A stretch of 6,108 nt of DNA from Magnetovibrio sp. (lineage in GTDB: Bacteria; Pseudomonadota; Alphaproteobacteria; Rhodospirillales; Magnetovibrionaceae), in NCBI GenBank assembly GCA_016763255.1, contig JAESUA010000193.1:1-6108 (forward strand), read 5' to 3'. Made by a program: the position numbers and the translations under genes. Numbering within the stretch: position 1 is the first letter of the stretch; each line of letters begins with the position of its first letter. Positions 1-6,108 of this stretch are shown piece after piece. The notes under the pieces are model-generated. The model was not told where the DNA came from, made no database searches, and saw only the letters and a list, made by a program, of their open reading frames with translations.

Positions 1-81
1 CCTTGGGCCCCTCACCCCCTTGGGCACCCACCCTGGTCACCCTACCCAAGCCCTTGAAATGCGTTGACCCCATCAAGAGCA

Positions 82-102
82 CACGGCATTGTGCGTGCCG
101 TG
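82..102. other. Perfect 7-bp inverted repeat (hairpin or operator)
   Basis: CACGGCA at 82-88 is exactly complementary to TGCCGTG at 96-102, with a 7-base loop. There is no T-tract after it, so it is not a classical terminator. It could be a stem in the gap leader RNA or a DNA operator. The dyad is seen directly; any role is inference. Confidence 0.35.
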
Positions 103-247
103 AATGATTCTGAAGGTTTGAATTCGAGCCTCAATCAGTGGGTTTTCAGCTGTTTCAATGCACTACGCCACTGCGGCCAAGCCAAACCCACACCAAAGGG
201 TTGGATGATCGCAACCCGGCTGGGTGTTATGGGTCTGGAGGCCTTAT

Positions 248-1312
<1,065 letters not shown>

Positions 1313-1331
1313 GACAAAGCCTACGTAAAAT

Positions 1332-1371
1332 AGCGGGGCCCCTGGTACGACCCGGGGGCTCCGCTTTTTTT
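1332..1371 (+). terminator. Strong rho-independent terminator after gap
   Basis: A 14-bp stem joins 1332-1345 to 1352-1365, with two G-U pairs and a six-base loop (TACGAC). It is very GC-rich and runs directly into seven T residues (1365-1371). An A-run at 1327-1330 could extend pairing into the T-tract. It begins about 20 bases after the gap stop codon and about 30 bases before the thiE start, so it should largely separate the two genes. Confidence 0.93.
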
Positions 1372-1399
1372 GTGCCCCCACTCAGGTTAAGATGCGTTT

Positions 1400-2041
1400 A
1401 TGACTTGCCAACTCTATCTCATCACCCCGCCCGTCTTCGATCTAGACACCTTTGCCCCGACCTTCGTTGAGGCCTTGGAGGGTGGCGAGGTTGCCTGCGT
1501 GCAATTACGCATGAAGACGGCTGATGGCGGCCCGGCCCCGCGTGAAGAGGTCCTGCGTGCCGCCAAGGTCTTGGTGCCGCAAGCCCAAGACCGCGAGGTC
1601 GCGTTCCTCATCAACGACGATGCCGAACTGGCCGCGCAATTGGGCGCGGATGGCGTCCATGTGGGCCAAGAAGACACAAGCCTCAAGGCTGCGCGCGCGG
1701 TGGTTGGAACAGACGCGATTATCGGTGTGACCTGTCACAATTCGCGCCATTTGGCGATGGAAGCCTCCGAAGCCGGGGCCGATTACGTTGCCTTTGGAGC
1801 TTTTTATCCCACCACCACCAAAGACCCAAAAACCATAGCCGATCCGGAAATACTTGAGATTTGGTCGACCATGACCAACGTGCCCTGTGTTGCCATTGGC
1901 GGCATCACGGTTGAAAATGCCCCTCCCCTTATCAAATCTGGTGCAGATTTCGTCGCCGTCGTCGCCGGGGTCTGGAATCACCCGGACGGCCCGGCCCATG
2001 CGGTGCGACAATTCAATAAGTTGATGGACACGGTAACGTAG
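1400..2041 (+). CDS. thiE: Thiamine-phosphate synthase (ThiE family)
   Basis: ThiE couples the pyrimidine HMP-pyrophosphate with the thiazole phosphate to give thiamine phosphate, releasing pyrophosphate, in the cytoplasm. The 213 residues are the usual length for this TIM-barrel family. Family motifs occur in order: VQLRMK (34-39), IND (71-73), GADGVHVGQED (82-92, Asp92 in the metal-binding position), GVTCHN (109-114), GADYVAFGAFYPTTTK (126-141, the TTTK pyrophosphate loop), AIGGIT (165-170) and GADFVAVVAGVW (181-192). Thr111 replaces the Ser usually seen in the GxSxH loop, a mild change. The ATG is preceded only by a weak AGG at 1384-1386 and overlaps the stop of a three-codon frame (ATGCGTTTATGA, 1392-1403). 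With the gap terminator just upstream, expression may be low or may rely on readthrough. TenI-like regulators share the fold but usually lack this complete motif set. Confidence 0.9.
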   Translation: MTCQLYLITPPVFDLDTFAPTFVEALEGGEVACVQLRMKTADGGPAPREEVLRAAKVLVPQAQDREVAFLINDDAELAAQLGADGVHVGQEDTSLKAARAVVGTDAIIGVTCHNSRHLAMEASEAGADYVAFGAFYPTTTKDPKTIADPEILEIWSTMTNVPCVAIGGITVENAPPLIKSGADFVAVVAGVWNHPDGPAHAVRQFNKLMDTVT

Positions 2042-2048
2042 ACATGAG

Positions 2049-2070
2049 GGCAAAAACCTGACATTTTGCC
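2049..2070. promoter_or_regulatory. Perfect dyad GGCAAAA-N8-TTTTGCC
   Basis: GGCAAAA at 2049-2055 is exactly complementary to TTTTGCC at 2064-2070 across an eight-base centre. It lies between the thiE stop and the cyclase start. As RNA it would make a short hairpin, but no T-tract follows, so termination is not well supported. As DNA it is a 22-base symmetric site that could bind a dimeric regulator controlling the cyclase. The symmetry is seen directly; the function is inference. Confidence 0.35.
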
Positions 2071-2110
2071 TAACGAAATGAGAGCTCTAATCTAAGAGGC
2101 CCATAAAGAC

Positions 2111-2920
2111 GTGAGTGAAGCTAACGATTTCGAACGGTCTATTGTCGACCTGCATGACAGTGCGGGACGTATTACGCGTGGCCTGGAAACCGTCGCCGAA
2201 GCCATCGACACCATTGCGGCGGACAATTCGCAATTCATCAAGGATCCGGACTCGACCCCCAAAGGGGCTGAAGGCGACACCATCACTGAGCTGTTGTCCG
2301 GCATTCGCAAACAAATTTCAGACGTGGTTGACCATGGCCGCAGTTTCGAAACCAAGCTGAACCAGTATTCCACCGACATCACCGATCTCACGCGGCAATT
2401 GGAACAAACCAAAAAAGCCGCGATGCTGGATCCCATCACCGGCATCGGCAACCGCCGCCGATTCGAGGCGTCTCTCAAAGACATCCTCTCGCGCATGAGC
2501 GAATTTAATGAACAGGTTTCGGTCCTGCTGGCCGACGTCGATAACTTTAAAATCGTCAACGATACCTTGGGCCACAACGTCGGCGACCAGGTTCTGCGTC
2601 TGGTGGCGAGTAATTTCGTCAGCAATTTGAAGGGCGGCGATGTGGTGGCGCGTTGGGGCGGCGACGAATTTGCCGCTATTTTGCCCAACACCAACATCGA
2701 CAATGCCCTCATTGTCGCCGAAACCGTGCGCAAATCCATTGATTCGCGATCTTTGAAAAACAAAGAAACCGGCGAAACTATGGGCAAAGTCACCCTGTCC
2801 ATTGGCGTTTCAACCTTCCGCCAAGGCGACAACGCCCATAAACTCATATTTCGTGCCGACCAGGCCCTCTATGAAGCCAAGCGCCTGGGCCGTAACCGCA
2901 CGGCTGCCGAACAAGATTAA
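2111..2920 (+). CDS. GGDEF diguanylate cyclase, soluble
   Basis: The product likely makes the second messenger c-di-GMP from two GTP, which in this group usually shifts cells between motile and attached life. Residues 1-100 are polar and helical in character, with a likely coiled-coil at about 60-105 and no membrane segment or recognisable sensor domain. The GGDEF domain spans about 103-265: DPITGIGNRRR (107-117), DVDNFKIVND (142-151), GHNVGD (154-159) and an intact active-site GGDEF (183-187). The allosteric inhibitory RxxD site should lie at 174-177, but the sequence there is KGGD, so Arg is replaced by Lys and product inhibition may be weakened. Translation starts at GTG, eleven bases after AAGAGG (2094-2099). 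No EAL domain is present. A role in controlling the neighbouring genes cannot be inferred from position alone. Confidence 0.93.
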   Translation: MSEANDFERSIVDLHDSAGRITRGLETVAEAIDTIAADNSQFIKDPDSTPKGAEGDTITELLSGIRKQISDVVDHGRSFETKLNQYSTDITDLTRQLEQTKKAAMLDPITGIGNRRRFEASLKDILSRMSEFNEQVSVLLADVDNFKIVNDTLGHNVGDQVLRLVASNFVSNLKGGDVVARWGGDEFAAILPNTNIDNALIVAETVRKSIDSRSLKNKETGETMGKVTLSIGVSTFRQGDNAHKLIFRADQALYEAKRLGRNRTAAEQD

Positions 2921-2963
2921 TAGCCGTTGCCTCAGCGCCGCCTGAATGATAGTTTCCGCGCGC

Positions 2964-2991
2964 TTAGGCACGGTTTTGCGCGCCTTAGAAT
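2964..2991 (+). promoter_or_regulatory. Weak candidate promoter for efp
   Basis: TAGAAT at 2986-2991 matches the sigma-70 -10 consensus at five of six positions. The best -35 candidate, TTAGGC (2964-2969, 16-base spacer), is poor. It would give a 5' leader of about 20 bases before the ATG at 3019. Two GCGCGC sites (2958-2963 and 2978-2983), each followed by a CTTAG or CCTTAG element, flank or overlap it and could form a hairpin or be paired binding sites. Confidence 0.3.
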
Positions 2992-3018
2992 TGTTTCAGC
3001 TCTTTGCACGGTGAAGTC

Positions 3019-3588
3019 ATGAAGATCAACGGTAACGCCATTCGTCCTGGCATGGTAATCGAACATCAAGGCCGCCTTTGGCGCGCCGTTAAAATTCAAC
3101 ATACCCAGCCCGGTAAGGGCGGCGCGTACCTTCAGGTTGAACTCAAAGACCTGCGTTCCAACACCAAGCTCAACGAACGTTTCCGTTCGTCCGAAACCGT
3201 GGAGCGCGCGTCGCTGGAACAGCGCACGTATCAGTACCTGTACACCGATGGCAATATGTACACCTTCATGGACAACGAGAGCTACGAGCAGGTTGAGCTC
3301 AACGCCGACATGATCGGTGATGATCAGATTTCCTACCTGCAAGAAAGCATGATGGTGGAAATTGAATTCCACGAAGAAAGCCCGCTTGGTGTGAAATTGC
3401 CCAACACCGTGGTGCTGGAAATCGTCGAAGCCGATGCGGTGGTCAAAGGCCAGACGGCCTCTTCCAGTTACAAGCCTGCGGTATTGGATAATGGCGTGCG
3501 CACCTTGGTGCCGCCGCACATCGCCAGCGGCACTCGCGTGGTCATCAACACCGAAGACGGCTCTTACGTGGAACGCGCTAAGGATTAA
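3019..3588 (+). CDS. efp: Translation elongation factor P
   Basis: EF-P binds ribosomes stalled on consecutive prolines, between the P and E sites, and promotes peptide-bond formation. The protein is 189 residues, the standard length, with an N-terminal KOW-like domain (about 1-65) and two OB-fold domains (about 66-128 and 129-189). The tip loop reads QPGKGGAY with Lys33 at the modified position, as in proteins beta-lysylated by EpmA; Arg, as in EarP-dependent EF-Ps, is absent. The C-terminal signature region [15 protein letters not shown] lies at 152-166, with Thr162 where the family pattern usually has an aliphatic residue. The ATG at 3019 is chosen because it gives the canonical MKINGN start and follows GGTGA (3010-3014); the in-frame TTG at 3004 would add five unlikely residues. 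The gene is followed by suhB, a common alphaproteobacterial pairing. The modification enzymes are not in the window. Confidence 0.97.
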   Translation: MKINGNAIRPGMVIEHQGRLWRAVKIQHTQPGKGGAYLQVELKDLRSNTKLNERFRSSETVERASLEQRTYQYLYTDGNMYTFMDNESYEQVELNADMIGDDQISYLQESMMVEIEFHEESPLGVKLPNTVVLEIVEADAVVKGQTASSSYKPAVLDNGVRTLVPPHIASGTRVVINTEDGSYVERAKD

Positions 3589-3607
3589 GTCCATTGCTGC
3601 GCACGTT

Positions 3608-3635
3608 TTGATCAAATAATTTCAAGCCAAATAAT
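3608..3635 (+). promoter_or_regulatory. Candidate sigma-70 promoter for suhB
   Basis: TTGATC at 3608-3613 (four of six matches to TTGACA) is separated by 16 bases from AATAAT at 3630-3635 (five of six to TATAAT). Transcription would begin around 3642, inside the tandem repeat, leaving a leader of about 40 bases. Only the first repeat copy carries the AATAAT; the later copies read AGTAAC there. Confidence 0.5.
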
Positions 3636-3664
3636 TCAAGCCAAGTAACACAAGCCAAGTAACA
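3623..3664 (+). repeat. 14-bp tandem repeat, three copies
   Basis: Three back-to-back 14-base units lie at 3623-3636 (CAAGCCAAATAATT), 3637-3650 and 3651-3664 (both CAAGCCAAGTAACA). A fourth partial unit begins CAAG at 3665 and merges into the suhB ribosome binding site AGAAGGA (3667-3673). A degenerate earlier unit (CAAATAATT, 3613-3621) may precede them. Copies 2 and 3 are identical, which suggests recent duplication. The first copy holds the putative -10 element of the suhB promoter. Confidence 0.9.
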
Positions 3665-3682
3665 CAAGAAGGACAAAGTCCC

Positions 3683-4474
3683 ATGGCCCATCCTCGTTCG
3701 GCACTTTTGAACGTCATGACCGCCGCCGCCCAAAAAGCGGCGCGCCGTATGGTGCGTGACTTCGGTGAAGTCGAAAATCTTCAGGTCTCCAAAAAGGGTC
3801 CTGCCGATTTTGTCTCCATCGCCGACAAAAAGGCCGAAAGCACCCTGGTCAAGGAACTCAAAAAAGCACGCCCCGATTATGGATTTGTGCTCGAGGAAGG
3901 GGCCGACATCCAAGGCAAGGATTCGTCCAACACTTGGATCATCGACCCGCTTGACGGCACCACCAATTTTTTACATGGCATCCCGCACTTTGCCATCTCC
4001 ATTGCCTTGGTACGCGATGGCGAACCGTTCGCCGGTGTGGTCTACAACCCAGCAACCGATGAAATGTTTTGGGGCGAAAAGGGCCAAGGTGCTTTTTTGA
4101 ACGGGCGACGCCTGCGGGTGTCCTCACGCTCGGCGATGCCCGAATGCCTGTTCGCCACCGGAATCCCGTTCTTCGGCAAGAAAAAAGCCGGCGACCGCTA
4201 CCTCGAACGCATCGATGCCGTGGCCAGCTTGTCCTCGGGCATTCGCCGTTTCGGGTCCGCCGCACTGGATTTGGCCTACGTTGCCGCTGCACGCTACGAC
4301 GGTTATTGGGAATCTGATTTGCAGCCCTGGGACATCGCCGCGGGCATCGTTTTGGTGCGTGAAGCCGGTGGTTTTGTCAGCGATATTCATGGCAAACGCA
4401 AAATGCTGGAAACCGGCTCGGTCATCGCCGCCACCGACAAAATGCATGCACCGCTGATGAAGCTGATCCAATAA
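3683..4474 (+). CDS. suhB: Inositol-monophosphatase family protein (SuhB-like)
   Basis: This Mg2+-dependent phosphatase family removes phosphate from inositol 1-phosphate and related sugar or polyol phosphates in the cytosol. The 263 residues match the family length. Metal ligands are visible: the EE pair at 71-72, motif DPLDGTTN at 88-95 (Asp88, Asp91) and the second motif WDIAAG at 216-221 (Asp217). GSAALDLAYVAAARYDGYWE (191-210) is the typical stretch before the second motif. The ATG follows a good site, AGAAGGA (3667-3673), by nine bases. In E. coli SuhB also joins the rRNA antitermination complex. Some alphaproteobacterial paralogues act instead as histidinol-phosphatase (HisN) or act on 3'-phosphoadenosine phosphate, so the substrate is uncertain although the family is clear. 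Its own promoter appears to lie in the repeat region upstream, with readthrough from efp also possible because no terminator is seen between them. Confidence 0.9.
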   Translation: MAHPRSALLNVMTAAAQKAARRMVRDFGEVENLQVSKKGPADFVSIADKKAESTLVKELKKARPDYGFVLEEGADIQGKDSSNTWIIDPLDGTTNFLHGIPHFAISIALVRDGEPFAGVVYNPATDEMFWGEKGQGAFLNGRRLRVSSRSAMPECLFATGIPFFGKKKAGDRYLERIDAVASLSSGIRRFGSAALDLAYVAAARYDGYWESDLQPWDIAAGIVLVREAGGFVSDIHGKRKMLETGSVIAATDKMHAPLMKLIQ

Positions 4475-4685
4475 ACCCATCATCCGTCTGTAAACATTAC
4501 AAACAGGTGATTCCCAAAGCGGTTGTGTGAGCCTTGACGCGTTGATATGGTGATGCGATGGGTAAAGTACGATTCGTGCACACTCGATGGCAATATGCTG
4601 CGTGCACGACCCAACACAAGATTTGGCCGCGTCCGAAGGGCATTAAAGCCTCAAGATGCCCACCCAACCGGGGAGAGACTAAGAC
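4475..4685. other. Intergenic region upstream of the ompA-like gene
   Basis: This 211-base stretch has no convincing gene; a 67-codon frame at 4547-4750 overlaps the next gene and has no protein character. It contains a short dyad, TGTAA-N3-TTACA (4489-4501), and two CGTGCAC elements (4575-4581 and 4601-4607) 26 bases apart, each containing the palindrome GTGCAC. Possible -35 elements TTGACG (4534-4539) and TTGATA (4542-4547) have no well-spaced strong -10; TAAAGT (4563-4568) is the nearest. GGGAG (4671-4675) is the ribosome binding site of the next gene. The region likely holds that gene's promoter, but I cannot place it firmly. No T-tract terminator for suhB is visible. Confidence 0.5.
4489..4501. 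promoter_or_regulatory. Short dyad TGTAA-N3-TTACA
   Basis: A perfect five-base inverted repeat with a three-base centre lies 15 bases after the suhB stop codon. It may be a regulator site, but a dyad this short can arise by chance in AT-rich sequence. Confidence 0.2.
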
Positions 4686-5969
4686 ATGCAAAACCGTCGT
4701 CTGGAAACCACACGTGTTTTAAGTCCCGGGTATGGTGGGTACAATCTTAGACCGGGGCTGAAACTCAGCGTCTTGGTCCTTGCTTTGGGGCTCATCCTCG
4801 GCACATCGCCAGCGGCCTTGGCCCAAGATGTTAACCCCGTTGTGGATCTTAGCGATCCTTACGTGAGCGTTGATCTTTCGGTTCTCAATGACGGTGGGCT
4901 GGCCCCGCGTCTTGGCGCGCCGATGTCGGCCAATCTGACCTCCGGTCTCGCCGGTGGGGCATCGTATCAAGCCCCCGGCCTACAAATGCCGGTCTCGACG
5001 CTCTATATCAAGCCAACCTCAGGGTTCCGCCTGCCACCACAAACCAAAGCGATTGAAGCCTTCCAGACGCGCGCGCAAATGGCCAAAGCCGACATGGCAC
5101 CTGTTGCCCCGCCGCCCACCGCTGCGGTTGAAGCCGTGACGATTGAAACCGTGCTGGAAGCCGTGTCCGCACCGGTCGAAGTGGCCAAAGTCCCCGCTCC
5201 GCCGCCCGCGCCAGAGCCCGCACAGGTACCCGTACAAGCCGCCGCCCCGATCGCGGCACCTGAAGTGGCCGCAATACCCTCACCACCGCCACCGCCGCAG
5301 ATGAGCGCCACGCCCCCCGTGAGCGAAGGTCCGTCCGTACCGGTCAGCGAGCAGCCAACCCAACCCGAAAGTGCGCCCGTCGCGCTGGATGCCAATGCAA
5401 CGCAAACGCCGCCACCGGCCGCCATGCCCGCCCCCGTGGTGAGCTCGATTGAAGAAACCGCCGCGTTAAGCCCGCCCAAAGTGGACGTAGCGGCCCCACC
5501 GCCGCCACCACAAGCGATGCCTGCGCAGGTCGAACAAGCTAAAGTCCAGAGCCGCCCCCAGAGCACGCCAAAGGCAAAAGCCAGCGAGACCGTCTTACCG
5601 CTGCCGCCGAAGGACGAGGTCGCTTCACTGCCGCCCGCCACTACCGCGTTGAGCGATGGCGACAGCATGCGCATCGTCTTTGATGCGGATTCCTCCAAAA
5701 TGCCGCAATCCGCACGCGAAACCTTGTTGATTATGGCCAACAACATGCGCGGCCGGGATAGTTTGCGTTTGCAGCTATTGGCCTATGCCGGAAATGCCGA
5801 CACCTCGGCCAGTGCGGCGCGGCGATTGTCCTTGTCGCGGGCCCTGGCTGTGCGCTCATTCCTGATCGAAAATGGCGTGCGTTCAACCCGCATCGACGTT
5901 CGTGCGCTTGGCAACAAATCCACCGAAGAGATCACCGAACGCGTCGACATCACGGTGGTGGAACGTTGA
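4686..5969 (+). CDS. Exported OmpA-C-like protein with proline-rich linker
   Basis: The function is not established. The 427 residues begin with a long basic N-region (1-26), a hydrophobic core (27-40) and a likely signal-peptidase site ALA|Q after residue 46, so the protein should be exported. Residues 47-137 are a short unrecognised segment. Residues 138-318 form a Pro/Ala/Val-rich linker with proline runs at 142-144, 172-174, 200-204, 242-244 and 271-275, long enough to cross the periplasm. Residues 322-427 resemble an OmpA C-terminal domain, with RRLSLSRALAVRSFL (379-393) matching the family's LSxxRAxxV helix and a terminal segment RIDVRALGN (402-410). By alignment, Arg385 corresponds to the diaminopimelate-contacting Arg, but the partner Asp is Asn370, so peptidoglycan binding may be altered. 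There is no beta-barrel. The start follows GGGAG (4671-4675) by ten bases. A putative inner-membrane partner follows. Confidence 0.85.
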   Translation: MQNRRLETTRVLSPGYGGYNLRPGLKLSVLVLALGLILGTSPAALAQDVNPVVDLSDPYVSVDLSVLNDGGLAPRLGAPMSANLTSGLAGGASYQAPGLQMPVSTLYIKPTSGFRLPPQTKAIEAFQTRAQMAKADMAPVAPPPTAAVEAVTIETVLEAVSAPVEVAKVPAPPPAPEPAQVPVQAAAPIAAPEVAAIPSPPPPPQMSATPPVSEGPSVPVSEQPTQPESAPVALDANATQTPPPAAMPAPVVSSIEETAALSPPKVDVAAPPPPPQAMPAQVEQAKVQSRPQSTPKAKASETVLPLPPKDEVASLPPATTALSDGDSMRIVFDADSSKMPQSARETLLIMANNMRGRDSLRLQLLAYAGNADTSASAARRLSLSRALAVRSFLIENGVRSTRIDVRALGNKSTEEITERVDITVVER

Positions 5970-5988
5970 GCCGCTTCGGCGAAGCTCA
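5967..5988 (+). other. Stem-loop overlapping the ompA-like stop codon
   Basis: TGAGC (5967-5971) pairs with GCTCA (5984-5988), and inside it TTC (5975-5977) pairs with GAA (5981-5983), leaving a three-base bulge (5972-5974). An alternative pairing is GCTTC-ggc-GAAGC (5973-5985). No T-tract follows, so it may modulate mRNA stability or translation between the two genes rather than stop transcription. Confidence 0.35.
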
Positions 5989-6045
5989 TCCACAGATCTG
6001 AAATAGCCGCCATGGAGTCACCTGCCCACCGTGGAAATTGAACAC

Positions 6046-6108
6046 ATGTCCAACCCGCACCGTTTTCTCATCCGCATGTTCTTTTTTTTGGTGGCGGTCT
6101 TTGCAGCC
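6046..6108 (+). CDS. Partial membrane protein, possible MotA/TolQ/ExbB family (5' end only)
   Basis: Only 21 codons are present before the window ends. They read MSNPHRFLIRM followed by a run of Phe, Leu, Val and Ala, which looks like a basic N-terminus leading into a first membrane helix. From memory, MotA/TolQ/ExbB-like proteins encoded next to this type of OmpA-like gene in Rhodospirillales begin similarly, so a proton-channel-family protein is my best guess, but the visible sequence alone does not prove it. The start could be this ATG, with a weak GGAA about ten bases upstream (6032-6035), or the in-frame GTG at 6031. The gap to the ompA-like stop is 76 bases with no strong terminator, so co-transcription is plausible. 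Confidence 0.5.
   Translation, partial: MSNPHRFLIRMFFFLVAVFAA

Noticed and set aside
1..50. Terminator of an upstream gene (CTTGGG at 19-24 pairing with CCCAAG at 45-50)
   Set aside because: The loop is long (20 bases) and no T-tract follows.
64..92. TTGACC-N17-CATTGT as a promoter
   Set aside because: The -35 is good but the -10 matches only three of six positions and overlaps the hairpin at 82-102; too weak to call.
3004..3018. TTG start extending EF-P by five residues
   Set aside because: The ATG at 3019 gives the canonical EF-P N-terminus and has GGTGA just upstream; the extension would place that site inside the coding sequence.
3623..3664. CRISPR-like array
   Set aside because: The units are 14 bases, directly contiguous with no spacers, and lie in a gene leader.
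5003..5746. Minus-strand frame (247 codons) rich in Gly, Ala and Ser opposite the ompA-like gene
   Set aside because: It is the reverse complement of the Pro/Ala linker repeats, which automatically gives a low-complexity Gly/Ala/Thr frame.

Overview
The window looks like a chromosomal segment of a moderately GC-rich alphaproteobacterium, probably a Rhodospirillales-type organism. This rests on the efp / inositol-monophosphatase adjacency, the style of the OmpA-like protein with its proline/alanine-rich linker, and the arrangement of a GAPDH gene next to a ThiE-family gene. The species cannot be named from the sequence. All recognised genes are on the + strand. No tRNA, rRNA, CRISPR array or insertion sequence was seen.

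Layout. Bases 1-310 hold no convincing gene; they appear to be the regulatory leader of gap, with a perfect hairpin, an LTTR-like dyad and an AT-rich promoter-like stretch. Then come gap (311-1312, glycolytic/gluconeogenic GAPDH), a strong intrinsic terminator (1332-1371), thiE (1400-2041, thiamine-phosphate synthase), a soluble GGDEF diguanylate cyclase with a GTG start (2111-2920), efp (3019-3588, elongation factor P), a 14-bp tandem repeat overlapping a promoter-like sequence (3608-3664), a suhB-type inositol-monophosphatase-family gene (3683-4474), a 211-base intergenic region, an exported OmpA-C-like protein with a long proline-rich linker (4686-5969), and the first 21 codons of a membrane protein that runs off the end (6046 onward).

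How the parts relate. gap looks like a single-gene transcription unit because its terminator is strong and thiE follows it directly. I expected pgk and/or fba between them, as I recall from related bacteria. The efp-suhB pair is a familiar alphaproteobacterial neighbourhood. The OmpA-like protein contains five runs of three or more prolines, two of them five prolines long. These are the kind of ribosome-stalling sequences that EF-P relieves, so its expression probably depends on the efp product encoded upstream.

The least understood part is the right end: an exported OmpA-C-like protein with an altered peptidoglycan-anchor position, followed by what may be a MotA/TolQ/ExbB-family membrane protein. 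This is the best candidate here for an undescribed envelope system, but the second gene is almost entirely outside the window.
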